Part shown: piece by piece, positions 1-11,489 of the stretch
Position numbering within the stretch: position 1 is the stretch's first letter
How the letters are laid out: each line of letters begins with the position of its first letter
DNA from: Klebsiella pneumoniae
GTDB taxonomy: Bacteria > Verrucomicrobiota > Verrucomicrobiia > Limisphaerales > SXTU01
Assembly: GCA_943330855.2 (NCBI GenBank)
Contig: CALQJI020000004.1
Span: 1-64,000 of the forward strand
Reading direction: 5' to 3'
DNA length: 64,000 bases
The notes under the pieces: generated by a model
The model's input: only the letters and a program-made list of their open reading frames with translations
Database searches by the model: none
Told to the model about the DNA's origin: nothing
Translations under genes and position numbers: made by a program

Positions 1-2
1 AC

Positions 3-104
3 GCCGGGATGGATCCCTACGAGTTGAAGAAAAGGATTGAGGCCAAGCTGAAGAAATTCTTCACTGCCTTGGGTAAACTAGATCGTGAGTCAACGAAGAC
101 CTGA
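3..104 (+). CDS. C-terminal end of an unidentified CDS (cut by window edge)
   Basis: An open frame enters from the left edge and ends at a TGA at 102-104. It gives a 33-residue lysine-rich tail that includes PYELKKRIEAKLKKFF and ends LDRESTKT. The amphipathic lysine-rich ending is the kind seen at the end of some DNA-binding or integrase-type proteins, but too little is present to assign a family. Bases 105-230, up to the next gene, hold no convincing feature; the phrase cgtgagtcaa occurs on both sides of the stop. Confidence 0.35.
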   Translation, partial: AGMDPYELKKRIEAKLKKFFTALGKLDRESTKT

Positions 105-230
105 CGGTCCCCTGCCCCCGGTAACATTTAGCCGTGAGTCAATACGCTCACTGGACTGGTCACGCCATGCAGAAACCGCCAATTAACTTCACGCGCGAAA
201 ACCTGCCCATTCAACTAGCGGACGGACAAC

Positions 231-3404
<3,174 letters not shown>

Positions 3405-3420
3405 GGGGAGCGGGGAGCTA

Positions 3421-3446
3421 TCAGCGGTCAGCGGTCAGCATTCAGC
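3421..3446. repeat. Tandem TCAGCGG heptanucleotide arm, 3' side of the four-helix-bundle gene
   Basis: About three and a half imperfect copies of TCAGCGG lie between the permease start and the end of the four-helix-bundle gene. The stop codon of that gene (3442-3444) lies inside the array. It is the inverted partner of the array at 3904-3932, so the two arms bracket the small gene. Confidence 0.8.
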
Positions 3447-3819
3447 GAGCGGCGGCGGTGAGTTGGTCGGCGCGGAGTTTGCGGATGAAGGCGGCGAGCA
3501 TCTTTTTCACTTCCACGGTTTCGGCGTTGAGGACGGCGTGGGTGGCTGAGGACAGGTAGCCGAGGTCGGCGGCGAGCTGGAGGTGGTATTCCAGTTCGGT
3601 GCCAGAACCCATTGCGATTTGGAGGAACCGTTTCAGCTCGGCGTCTCCGTCCCGGCCACAACCTTCGGCGATGTTGGTGGGGACCGACGCGCTCGCGCGG
3701 CGAGTCTGGCCGGTCAATCCGTAAAGCTCGTCCTTAAGATACGCGCGCGTCGCCGCATAAACCTGAAGGGTCAACTGGTGGCTTCTTTGCCAAATCGTCA
3801 GCTCGCGAAAATTCTTCAT
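3442..3819 (-). CDS. Four-helix-bundle protein (23S rRNA intervening-sequence / S23 family)
   Basis: 125-residue all-helical protein. It begins MKNFRELTIWQRSHQL and contains the family hallmark RRASASVPTNIAEGCGR at about residues 41-57, followed by FLQIAMGSGTELEYHL. Relatives were first found as the ORF carried by intervening sequences in 23S rRNA genes, and the Avd accessory protein of diversity-generating retroelements has the same fold. The biochemical role of free-standing copies is not settled. The gene overlaps the end of the adaptor gene by four bases (ATGA) and splits an RND adaptor-permease operon. It is bracketed by inverted TCAGCGG arrays, which suggests a cassette inserted into the operon. 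ATG start. Confidence 0.9.
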   Translation of the reverse strand: MKNFRELTIWQRSHQLTLQVYAATRAYLKDELYGLTGQTRRASASVPTNIAEGCGRDGDAELKRFLQIAMGSGTELEYHLQLAADLGYLSSATHAVLNAETVEVKKMLAAFIRKLRADQLTAAAR

Positions 3820-5162
3820 GGCCCGGCTGGCTTCCCTTGCTTCCCACTTTGCTCGCCCTTCGATGACCGCTGCTTGCTATCCGCTGACGGCTCCCCCGTC
3901 TTCGCTGACCGCTGACCGCTGACCGCTGACTGCTCAACCGTGACCGGTTGCCCATTTTGCAAGCTGCCGGGACTCACCACCACGACATCGCCTGCCTTCA
4001 CCCCGCTGGCGATTTCGATGAACTCTCCTGCCCTTCGCCCCGTGGCCACGTTCTTCTCCACCGCCTTGCCGTCATTCACGAGGAAGATTTTCTCCATGCC
4101 GGCGAAGGTGACGAGCGCGTCCTTGTGAACGGCCGTGGTCGGCTCCTGCTCGGCGAGCACGATGTCCGCGCGGGCGAAGGTGCCGGGGCGCAGCACGCCG
4201 CCGCTGTTCGCGAAGTCCGCCTCGACGACCAGCATGCGGCTCATCTCGGTGATGGCCGGGCTGAGGCGCGCGATGGTGCCCGTGTATTTGTTGGTGTCGC
4301 CCTCGATGGTGAGGCGGACCTTCTGGCCGGGGCGCACGCCGGCGGCGTTGCGCTCGGGCACTTCCACGCGGAGGCGGAGCGGGTCCACCTTCACGAGCGT
4401 GACGATGGGCGCGGCGGTGTTGAGGAACTCGCCGGGGCTGGCCTTGCGCTCCTGCACGATGCCGTCGAAGGGCGCGACGATGCGCGTGTCCACGAGTTGC
4501 TGGCGGGCGATTTCGACCTCGGCGCGGCGCTGTTGCAGCACGCCTTGGCGCTGGCGGATGTCCTCCTGCGCTTCGAGCTGTTTGTTGAACGCGATGTCGT
4601 AATTCGCTTCGGCCACTTCGAGTTCCGCCTGCGGGGAAATGCCGCGCTTGACCAGCTCGCGGGTGCGGTCGCGCTGCTTCTGGGACTCGAGCAACGACGC
4701 CTTGGCTTGCCGCACCGTGCTGGTCTCGTCGGCGATGACGGTGTCGCTCGTGCCGATCAGTTGCAGGCCCAGCCGAGCGCGGGATTGCGCGAGGAGCGCC
4801 TCGGCGGACTTGAGTTTCAACTCGTAGTCCACCGGCTCAATCTGCGCGACCAGCTCGCCCTTCTGCACGCGCGTCCCAAAATCCACGGTGAGGCTCTGGA
4901 GCCGGCCCGTGACCTTCACGCTCAAAGTCGCCTGGTCAATCGCCGCCAGCGCCCCGATGACGGACACTACGCGCTCCATCGGGCGCGACTCGACCGGGGC
5001 CACCTGAACGGCGCGTGAAGGGAGGACGGGCGCTTCCTTCTTACCGCCCTTGGGCGCGTCGGGCGGGTTGCAGCCGGCGAACGCAACTACACAGAGAGTT
5101 GAAAAAAAACACGGGCGAATCACAAGGTGCGGAAATCTAAGTGGACGTAATTTGAGCGGCAA
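3816..5162 (-). CDS. RND efflux periplasmic adaptor (membrane fusion protein), lipoprotein
   Basis: Bridges the permease to an outer-membrane channel. After a lipoprotein signal ending AFAGC, the protein shows the usual adaptor plan: lipoyl half-motif near residues 70-100, an alpha-hairpin coiled coil at about 100-215, the second lipoyl half (FDGIVQERKASPGEFL), a beta-barrel and a membrane-proximal domain. The natural family ending is near NGQPVTVE. The last ~37 residues, starting SAVSGQRSA, are low-complexity and come from the TCAGCGG array plus sequence up to the next gene. The frame can start at TTG 5162; a GTG at 5123 gives a tighter lipoprotein signal and may be the true start. Same operon as the permease. 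Confidence 0.92.
   Translation of the reverse strand: MPLKLRPLRFPHLVIRPCFFSTLCVVAFAGCNPPDAPKGGKKEAPVLPSRAVQVAPVESRPMERVVSVIGALAAIDQATLSVKVTGRLQSLTVDFGTRVQKGELVAQIEPVDYELKLKSAEALLAQSRARLGLQLIGTSDTVIADETSTVRQAKASLLESQKQRDRTRELVKRGISPQAELEVAEANYDIAFNKQLEAQEDIRQRQGVLQQRRAEVEIARQQLVDTRIVAPFDGIVQERKASPGEFLNTAAPIVTLVKVDPLRLRVEVPERNAAGVRPGQKVRLTIEGDTNKYTGTIARLSPAITEMSRMLVVEADFANSGGVLRPGTFARADIVLAEQEPTTAVHKDALVTFAGMEKIFLVNDGKAVEKNVATGRRAGEFIEIASGVKAGDVVVVSPGSLQNGQPVTVEQSAVSGQRSAKTGEPSADSKQRSSKGEQSGKQGKPAGP
3904..3932. repeat. Tandem CCGCTGA (= TCAGCGG) heptanucleotide arm inside the adaptor 3' end
   Basis: Four near-perfect 7-bp units, with degenerate copies toward 3865-3890. On the coding strand, three units (21 nt) read as the heptapeptide SAVSGQR with no stop in any frame. 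On the other strand every frame meets TGA. Inverted partner of 3421-3446. Confidence 0.85.
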
Positions 5163-5184
5163 CGGATTTCCCGGCGCGCACAGG

Positions 5185-7410
5185 CTAGTGGTTGAACACG
5201 AACTCGACTGTGTTCAGCAGACTCCAAGCAAAGTCCTCGACGCCTTGCAGACGGCTGGGGCTGACCGCGAAGTGCTTCACCGCCAACTGCCGCTCGGTGT
5301 CGCTTGGCATGCGGCTGAAAAAGGTCAGGTAAAGTTCATCGGCGAGCTTTGCGTTGTCCGCGTGCGACGCGACAAGCCGTGCGAGCTGACCATCGGCGTG
5401 CGTGAGCTTTGCATGGAGGTTCGGAGAGTTCAGGAGGTGCAGCACTTGGGCGACGCTCGCTTCCGTGTTTCGCTCGCACTCGCACGCGGTCGCGCGCACG
5501 GGGCGGCCGAAGAGTTTGAGGAAGTAGTGCTGCGTCTGACTGTCCCAGAGCTGGACGGCGCGCGCGCCAGCGGGGACGCCATCGAACTTCTCGGCCACGC
5601 CGGTGACCTGGCTCACGGCGTCGAGCAGAACTTCGGCGGGCAGGCGCTTGAAGAGGGCGCGGGAGTAATTCTGCTCGTCCTGCGCGTTGGTGTCGTTCGG
5701 CGTGGCGGAGAGCTGGTAAGTGCGCGAGGCGGTGAGCGTGCGGATGAATTGTTTTAGGTCGAAGCGCGACTCGACGACTGCGCCTGCCAGCGCGTCGAGC
5801 AAGGCGGGGTTGCCGGCGGGGTTCGTGGCGCGCACGTCGTCCACCGGCTCGATGACGCCGCGTCCGAGAAAGTGGGCGGCGAGGCGGTTGGCTAGGTTGC
5901 GCGCGAACCACGGGTTCTCCGGCGCGGTGAACCACTCGGCCAGCGCGCGGCGGCGGTCGCCGGTGTCCTTGGACGGCTCGGCGTCGAGCGCGTGCGGCGG
6001 GACGTTCTCGCCGGTGCGCGGATGCTTGGTCGCGGGATTGCCCTCGGCCAGCAGCGTCTCGCCCAGCGCGCCCTTGCGGATGCTCACCTGCGCGAACAGG
6101 CCGGACATGCCGTAGTAATCCGTCTGGCTCCAGCGGTCGAAGGGATGGTGATGGCACTCCGCGCAAGCGAGACGGATGCCGAGGAAGACTTGCGAAACCG
6201 CGTTGGCCATGTCGCCGGGGCGCGTGACGACCTTGTAGAAATGGCCGGCAGGCGCGTCGTCCAGTGGCCCCTCGGCGGTGAGCAGCGAACGGGCGAATTG
6301 GTCGAGCGGACGGTTCGCGGCGAACTGGTCGCGAATCCAGCGGTAGTAAGCGTAGGCGTCGCGCTGGCCGAGCTTCTGCCGGTCCACGCGCAGCAGGTCG
6401 GCCCACTTCAGCGCCCAGAAGTCGGCAAACTCGGGCCGCTTCAGCAGCGTGTCCACGAGCTGCGCGCGCTTGTCCGACGACTCATCCGCGAGGAAGCGCC
6501 GCGCTTCCGCCGCCGTGGGTAACGTGCCGATGATGTCGAGGTGCGCGCGCCGGAGGAAGGTCGCGTCGTCGCACACTCCGCTCGGACGCAAGTTAAGTTT
6601 CTTCAAGTGCGCGTTGACGTGGCGGTCGATGAAGTTGAACTCCGCGAAACCCGTGTTGCCCACCGGCTTGCCCGGACGCGGCACGATGGCCATGAACGAC
6701 GTCACCTCGCCGAGGTAACGCGCCATCACCGAGGTCTGCCCCGGCAGCGAGCCGATGCTCACCGCGCCGTGCTCGTCCACTTTCGCGAGGGAATCGTTGT
6801 TGGATTGGAACACGCAGAAGCGCGTCACGTCCGCCTTGCGCCCGTCGGAGTAAATCGCGTTGACGCGGAGCTGGAGTTTGCTGCCCACCGCGAGGATGCG
6901 TTCGCGCGGCTCCAGTTCGACCTTCACCACGCGGGCGTCGTTGGTGGAACCAAACGGCGCGCCCGCCGCGAGCCACGCACGGATGGTCTCGTAGTCCGGT
7001 GAACCGGCCGGGATACGCGCGCCGCCCTGATGCGGCATCGCGCCACTGGCCTTGGCGAGGAAGAGACTTTGTTCGGGAGCCGCCGCCGAGGTGCGTCGGC
7101 CCTTGCTCTCCGCAGTGAACGCCCGCCAGTCCGCCAGCGCATCGTAGCCGAAGACGGAGAGCTTGAAGCCATTCTGCCCCTCCGCCTTGCCGTGGCACTG
7201 CGAGGCGTTGCAGCCATGCCGCGTGAGCAGCGGGCTGATGTCGTTCTCGAAGTTGAACTGACGCGGGGTGGGGGCCTTGGCGGGAGCGGCACCGGCCGAG
7301 ACGGCGGCGAGCAGGACGGCGGCGAAGAGTGGTTTAAGCAAGCGATTCAAGCGTTTGAAGGTGGGTGTCAGACGGCGCTCGGAGAAGCCCGCTTCAAGCC
7401 CTCTGCGCAC
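5185..7410 (-). CDS. Secreted cytochrome-like / DUF1549 / DUF1553 protein with a Big_2-like domain
   Basis: 741 residues. A signal peptide lies around residues 22-42. A c-type heme-like site CNASQCH (Cys67, Cys72-His73, spaced C-x4-CH rather than C-x2-CH) is followed by a segment resembling a bacterial Ig-like (BID_2) domain at about 160-240. DUF1549 then follows (about 255-450, containing CAECHHHPFD) and DUF1553 (about 500-725). Such proteins are abundant in Planctomycetes and Verrucomicrobia, are exported, and are often paired with DUF1501 proteins; their enzymatic role is unproved. No DUF1501 partner is adjacent here. The frame opens at GTG 7410; a TTG at 7350 would start directly at a clean signal peptide and is a realistic alternative. 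It lies 3 bp downstream of fdhD. Confidence 0.88.
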   Translation of the reverse strand: MRRGLEAGFSERRLTPTFKRLNRLLKPLFAAVLLAAVSAGAAPAKAPTPRQFNFENDISPLLTRHGCNASQCHGKAEGQNGFKLSVFGYDALADWRAFTAESKGRRTSAAAPEQSLFLAKASGAMPHQGGARIPAGSPDYETIRAWLAAGAPFGSTNDARVVKVELEPRERILAVGSKLQLRVNAIYSDGRKADVTRFCVFQSNNDSLAKVDEHGAVSIGSLPGQTSVMARYLGEVTSFMAIVPRPGKPVGNTGFAEFNFIDRHVNAHLKKLNLRPSGVCDDATFLRRAHLDIIGTLPTAAEARRFLADESSDKRAQLVDTLLKRPEFADFWALKWADLLRVDRQKLGQRDAYAYYRWIRDQFAANRPLDQFARSLLTAEGPLDDAPAGHFYKVVTRPGDMANAVSQVFLGIRLACAECHHHPFDRWSQTDYYGMSGLFAQVSIRKGALGETLLAEGNPATKHPRTGENVPPHALDAEPSKDTGDRRRALAEWFTAPENPWFARNLANRLAAHFLGRGVIEPVDDVRATNPAGNPALLDALAGAVVESRFDLKQFIRTLTASRTYQLSATPNDTNAQDEQNYSRALFKRLPAEVLLDAVSQVTGVAEKFDGVPAGARAVQLWDSQTQHYFLKLFGRPVRATACECERNTEASVAQVLHLLNSPNLHAKLTHADGQLARLVASHADNAKLADELYLTFFSRMPSDTERQLAVKHFAVSPSRLQGVEDFAWSLLNTVEFVFNH

Positions 7411-7413
7411 TCT

Positions 7414-8310
7414 TCATGTCAGCCGTCCCTCGCCCGCATAAATGTTCATCCCTGCGCCCCGCAGGAAGCCCACGAGCGTCTGCCCGCTCTGCTGCGCGAA
7501 CTCCACCGCCAAGCTCGACGGCGCGGACACCGCCGCCACCACCGGCACACGCGCCGCCAGCGCCTTCTGCAAAATCTCAAACGACGCCCGCCCGCTCACG
7601 AGCAGCACGTGCTCGGCGACCGGGAACAGGCCGTTGAGGAAGGCCCAGCCCAGCACCTTGTCCACGGCGTTGTGGCGCCCCACGTCCTCGCGGAGCACGA
7701 GCAGTTCGCCGGTCGCGGTGAAGAGGGCGGCGGCGTGCAGGCCGCCGGTCTGGTCGAAGGTGGCTTGCTGCGCGGCGAGCTTCTGCGGGAGCTGGAGGAG
7801 AACTTCCGGCGAGAAGCGCCCATCGCTGGGAGCGCGGACGCCTACGTCCGCAGCAGGCTCCCCTTCGCTTGCGAGCGGCTGCGGACGTGGGCGACCGCGC
7901 TCCAAATCCAACGGCGCAAACTGTCGGTGCACTGACTCAATCGTCGCCTTGCCGCACAGCCCGCAGCTCGACGACGCGAAGACATGACGCGTGAGCTGCT
8001 CGAAGTCCACGACCACGGCGGGCGCGAGGAAGACGTTGAGCGTGTTGCCGAGCTGCGCCGCCTCGCCCTGCTGGCAATGGGCAATCTCGATGATGTCCTC
8101 GCGGCGCGTGACCAAGCCCTCCGTCAGCAGGAAACCAGCAGCCAGTTCCTCGTCGTGCCCCGGCGTGCGCATCGTCACCGCCACGCTCTGCCCACGCACC
8201 CGAATCTCCAGCGGCTCCTCGCGCGCCAGCGCGTCCTGCTCACGACGCGGCGTTTCCCCCCGCCGCCAGCGGAGGATTTCGGCACGCACAATCTCCGGCG
8301 AGGAAAGCAT
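7414..8310 (-). CDS. fdhD: FdhD sulfurtransferase for formate dehydrogenase maturation
   Basis: 298 residues, normal length. FdhD moves sulfur from the cysteine desulfurase IscS to the molybdenum cofactor of formate dehydrogenases and is required for their activity. The conserved active-site loop is present as SSSCGLCGKATIE near residue 117. The N-terminal signature EEPLEIRV and the C-terminal GRASFEILQKA and SAPSSLAVEFAQ stretches also match the family. ATG start. No formate dehydrogenase gene is in the window, so the client enzyme must be encoded elsewhere. Residues ~165-185 (PRPQPLASEGEPAADVGV) look like a low-complexity insertion. Confidence 0.95.
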   Translation of the reverse strand: MLSSPEIVRAEILRWRRGETPRREQDALAREEPLEIRVRGQSVAVTMRTPGHDEELAAGFLLTEGLVTRREDIIEIAHCQQGEAAQLGNTLNVFLAPAVVVDFEQLTRHVFASSSCGLCGKATIESVHRQFAPLDLERGRPRPQPLASEGEPAADVGVRAPSDGRFSPEVLLQLPQKLAAQQATFDQTGGLHAAALFTATGELLVLREDVGRHNAVDKVLGWAFLNGLFPVAEHVLLVSGRASFEILQKALAARVPVVAAVSAPSSLAVEFAQQSGQTLVGFLRGAGMNIYAGEGRLT

Positions 8311-8311
8311 G

Positions 8312-8415
8312 GGGGATTTCTTATAAGGAAGGCAGGAGGGCAGGAAGGGAGGGAATGAAGCAGCGGCACTCCACAGAGTCCTCTCCTGCCTTCCTGCCCT
8401 CCTTATAAAATCCCC
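8312..8415. repeat. Inverted element with 8-nt unit arms (GGAAGGCA)
   Basis: Fills the gap between fdhD and the next minus-strand gene. The left arm runs from ggggatttcttataagg through three imperfect GGAAGGCA-type units. The right arm is its reverse complement, ending ccttataaaatcccc. The outer ends are 14-15 bp near-perfect inverted repeats with an AT-rich TTATAA core. Expected to fold as a long hairpin; it may affect transcription between the two genes. Confidence 0.75.
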
Positions 8416-8431
8416 TTCCTCGTCTCATGGC

Positions 8432-9049
8432 CTAAAACCAGTTGTAGTTAAAGCTCACGCTCACACGCTCGGCTTGCACCGGATTGGCCGGCACTTCGTG
8501 GCGCAGCCAGCTCTCGAAGAGGATGACGTTCCCCGCCTCCGCCGCGTAGTGGGCAAAGGTCTGGTTCTCCCGACTCGCCCCGGCCTTGCGCGGCGGCGCG
8601 GCCATGAAGCGGTCGAGGCGCGGGTCCTCGAACTTGATGGCGGGGCAACCCTTGGGCGTTTTCACGTAGAAGGTGCCACTGATAGTCGAGGTCGGGTGAA
8701 GGTGCAGGCCATGCGCGGTCTGCCGCGGCATGATGTTCACCCAGCAATCGGTCATCTCCAGCCGGCGGTTCGTGAGGTCGAAGTCCAGCTTGCGTGCGAA
8801 CGCCTTCACATGCCGGTCAATGCGCCGCTGCAATTCGGTGAACGTGGACGAGAACTGGTGCAGCTTGTCGAGCGACCCGTAAGTCGTGAAGCCGCCGGGA
8901 TAGTTCTTCTTCGACCACTTCTGCCCGTCGCGGTCGAAGTCACGGAGCTGGTAAGCCTCCTTGAGCAACTCCGCGTTGAACCGCGCCGTGCCCGTGCGGA
9001 GCAGCGGCGCGCAGTAGATGAACGTCGGGAACCAAGCTTTGATACGCAC
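8432..9049 (-). CDS. TIGR02466-family protein (putative 2OG-Fe(II) oxygenase)
   Basis: 205 residues. The metal-site pattern of the double-stranded beta-helix fold is visible: HGLHLHPTSTISGTFYVK at about residues 112-129, and the distal histidine in SWLRHEVPANP near 184. The N-terminus VRIKAWFPTFIY matches TIGR02466 proteins, which often open with a hydrophobic FPTxIY stretch. The substrate is unknown in the family. GTG start. It is flanked by a hairpin element on its 3' side and by a divergently transcribed ymdB-like gene on its 5' side. Confidence 0.82.
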   Translation of the reverse strand: MRIKAWFPTFIYCAPLLRTGTARFNAELLKEAYQLRDFDRDGQKWSKKNYPGGFTTYGSLDKLHQFSSTFTELQRRIDRHVKAFARKLDFDLTNRRLEMTDCWVNIMPRQTAHGLHLHPTSTISGTFYVKTPKGCPAIKFEDPRLDRFMAAPPRKAGASRENQTFAHYAAEAGNVILFESWLRHEVPANPVQAERVSVSFNYNWF

Positions 9050-9145
9050 GCCGCGAAGCTATCAGAAGCCAGTCGCGCTGGAAGCCTGACCTACTTGGCG
9101 GCGCGCGGGCTTGCCTGCCTGTCCGCGCCGTCTAGTCTCGCGCGC

Positions 9146-9949
9146 GTGAAAATCCTCTTCATCGGCGATGTCGTCGGCTCGCCTGGTCGCAAGGCCGTGA
9201 CCGAGCTGGTGCCCATCCTGCGCCGTCGCCACGGCCTCGATGTCGTCATCGCGAATGGCGAGAACTCAGCGGGCGGTTCCGGCATCACGCCCGAGACGGC
9301 GGCGGACCTCTTCGCCGCCGGCGTGGACATCATCACCAGCGGGGACCATCTCTGGGACCAGAAGGAAGTCATCACGTTGCTGACCGATGAGCCGCGCTTC
9401 GTGCGCCCGCTGAACTACCCGCCCGGCTCGCCCGGCCAGGGCAGCGCCACGCATCGCCTGCCGGATGGGCGCTTGCTCGCGGTCATCAACTTGCAGGGCC
9501 GCACCTTCATGCCGCCGATGGACAACCCGTTCATCCGAGTCCGCCCCGAAGTTGCGCAACTTCGCCAGCACACGCCCTTCATCTTCGTGGACATGCACGC
9601 CGAGGCGACCTCGGAGAAAATCGCCATCGCGCGGATGCTCGACGGCCAAGTCAGCGCGGTGGTGGGCACGCACACGCACGTGCAAACGGCGGACGAGCAA
9701 ATCTTCCCCGGCGGCACGGCATTCCTGTGTGACGCCGGCTTCACCGGCCCGCACGAGAGCTGCCTGGGTCGCGATATCCAGCCCATCATCGAGCGCTTCA
9801 TCACGAGCCAACCCCGTCGTTTTACCGTGGCCCGCGACCGCGTGCTGCTCCAAGGCGTGGTCATCGAACTGGACGACAAGACCGGCAAGGCCACGGCGAT
9901 TCAGCGGGTGTCGGAGCCGTTGCCGACAGCCGGAACGGAATCCGAGTGA
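9146..9949 (+). CDS. ymdB: YmdB/TIGR00282-type metallophosphoesterase
   Basis: 267 residues, the usual length. Relatives hydrolyse 2',3'-cyclic AMP-type phosphodiesters with a di-iron centre. Metal ligands are visible in FIGDVVG near the start, NGENSAGG at about 37, GDHLWD at about 66, VDMHAEATSEK at about 150 and GTHTHVQTAD at about 176. GTG at 9146 was chosen because the protein then begins VKILFIGDVVGSPGR, exactly as family members do; the frame is open further upstream but that part is not conserved. A hairpin element separates it from xseA. Confidence 0.93.
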   Translation: MKILFIGDVVGSPGRKAVTELVPILRRRHGLDVVIANGENSAGGSGITPETAADLFAAGVDIITSGDHLWDQKEVITLLTDEPRFVRPLNYPPGSPGQGSATHRLPDGRLLAVINLQGRTFMPPMDNPFIRVRPEVAQLRQHTPFIFVDMHAEATSEKIAIARMLDGQVSAVVGTHTHVQTADEQIFPGGTAFLCDAGFTGPHESCLGRDIQPIIERFITSQPRRFTVARDRVLLQGVVIELDDKTGKATAIQRVSEPLPTAGTESE

Positions 9950-9957
9950 GCACGAGA

Positions 9958-10050
<93 letters not shown>

Positions 10051-10064
10051 ATCGTTTTCAATCT

Positions 10065-11489
10065 GTGGCCAAACCAACCAAATCGCAGTGGGACTTCGGC
10101 GGCGAACTCTTCCCGACGGAGGCGGTGCGCAAGGTGTTGTCCGTCTCGGAGCTGACCGGGAACATCAAGCGGCTGCTGGAGAAGCAGGTCGGGCAGGTCG
10201 CTGTCTCCGGCGAAATCACGAACCTCCGCGCGCAGGCGTCGGGGCACGTTTACTTCACGCTCAAGGACGCTGGTGCTCAGCTCGCGTGCGTGCTCTTCCG
10301 CAACACCTCCGTGCCGCATCGCTCGCTGCTCGCCGACGGCCAGAAGGTGCTGCTCACCGGCGACGTGACGGTCTATGAGGCGCGCGGGCAGTATCAGCTC
10401 ATCGTCAGCAGCGCGGAGTTGCAGGGCGTGGGCGCGTTGCAGGCGGCCTTCGAGCGGCTCAAGGAAAAGCTCGCGGCGGAAGGCCTCTTCAAGCTTGAGC
10501 GCAAGCGCCGTCTCCCGCGCTACCCGCAGCGCATTGGCCTCGTCACCTCGCCCACCGGCGCGGCCATCCGCGACGTGCTGCACGTCATCCAACGCCGCCA
10601 GCCGGGCTTGGAAATCATCTTCGTCCCGTGCCGAGTGCAGGGGGAGGGGGCGGCGCGTGAAGTGGCGGAGGCGGTGCGGTTGTTGAATGCTTTTTCGGCA
10701 GGGGACGCGGGGCAGGTGAGAAAGCGAGAAAGTGAGAAATTGGGAGCGGCGTCCGAGGCTCTCTCTCACTTTCCCACTCTCTCACTTTCTCACCCGCCCA
10801 AGCTCGACCTCATCCTCATCACACGCGGTGGCGGCTCGCTCGAAGACTTGTGGGCCTTCAACGAGGAGGTCGTCGCTCGAGCCATCTTCGAGTCGGCGGT
10901 GCCGGTCGTGTCGGCGGTCGGGCACGAGATTGATTTCACCATCGCGGACTTCGTCGCGGACCTGCGCGCGGCCACGCCCAGCGCGGCGGCGGAGTTGATT
11001 ACGGAAGGTGCGTTCGCCAGCCGGGAGTTTGTAGCGGAGGCATCAGCGCGGCTGCGGCAGCTTGCGCGGCAGCACTTGGAGGCAGCGGAAGAAAGCTTCG
11101 CCCAAGTCCGTCATCGCCTCGCGCTCGCGCACCCGCGCCGGCGCTTCCAGGAATTCGCCCAGCGACTGGATGACGCCAGCGTCGCCCTGGCCCGCGAGGC
11201 GAAGACTCAAGTTCGCGAGCGGGGGTATCGCGTCCAACAAGCCGTGTCGCACCTTCAACGCCTCAAGCCCGCAGCCCAACTCGCATTGCACCGCGCCCAG
11301 CTCGCATCGCTCACCAGCCGCCTGCGCCTGCTCTCCCCCGAGAACGTCCTTGCGCGCGGCTACTCCATCACCACGGATGCGGCGACCGGCAAAGTCATCC
11401 GCCACGCCGAGCAGGCCAAGCCGGGCCAGACGCTGCGCACGCGCGTGCAGGACGGACTTGTTGAGAGCGTGGTTCGCAAGCCTTCGTAG
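10065..11489 (+). CDS. xseA: Exodeoxyribonuclease VII large subunit, carrying an in-frame hairpin insertion
   Basis: 474 residues. XseA with XseB degrades single-stranded DNA. An OB-fold nucleic-acid-binding domain (about 20-125, VSELTGNIKRLLE and SGHVYFTLKD) is followed by the catalytic domain with RIGLVTSPTGAAIRD and the signature TRGGGSLEDLWAFNEE. Between VRLLNAFSA and PKLDLILITRGG there is an extra ~27-30 residues, encoded by an inverted pair of GTGAGAAA arrays (10715-10796), absent from ordinary XseA. The frame is kept, so the gene may still work. The GTG start avoids the upstream repeat; the frame remains open through the repeat but that part is not conserved. The TAG stop lies at the start of a further repeat. 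No xseB was found nearby. Confidence 0.93.
   Translation: MAKPTKSQWDFGGELFPTEAVRKVLSVSELTGNIKRLLEKQVGQVAVSGEITNLRAQASGHVYFTLKDAGAQLACVLFRNTSVPHRSLLADGQKVLLTGDVTVYEARGQYQLIVSSAELQGVGALQAAFERLKEKLAAEGLFKLERKRRLPRYPQRIGLVTSPTGAAIRDVLHVIQRRQPGLEIIFVPCRVQGEGAAREVAEAVRLLNAFSAGDAGQVRKRESEKLGAASEALSHFPTLSLSHPPKLDLILITRGGGSLEDLWAFNEEVVARAIFESAVPVVSAVGHEIDFTIADFVADLRAATPSAAAELITEGAFASREFVAEASARLRQLARQHLEAAEESFAQVRHRLALAHPRRRFQEFAQRLDDASVALAREAKTQVRERGYRVQQAVSHLQRLKPAAQLALHRAQLASLTSRLRLLSPENVLARGYSITTDAATGKVIRHAEQAKPGQTLRTRVQDGLVESVVRKPS
10715..10796. repeat. Inverted element with 8-nt unit arms (GTGAGAAA) inside xseA
   Basis: Left arm: three GTGAGAAA-type units. Right arm: four reverse-complement units (ctctcact, ttcccact, ctctcact, ttctcacc). 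They are separated by about 16 bp. Translated in frame as QVRKRESEKLG...LSHFPTLSLSH within XseA. Confidence 0.88.
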
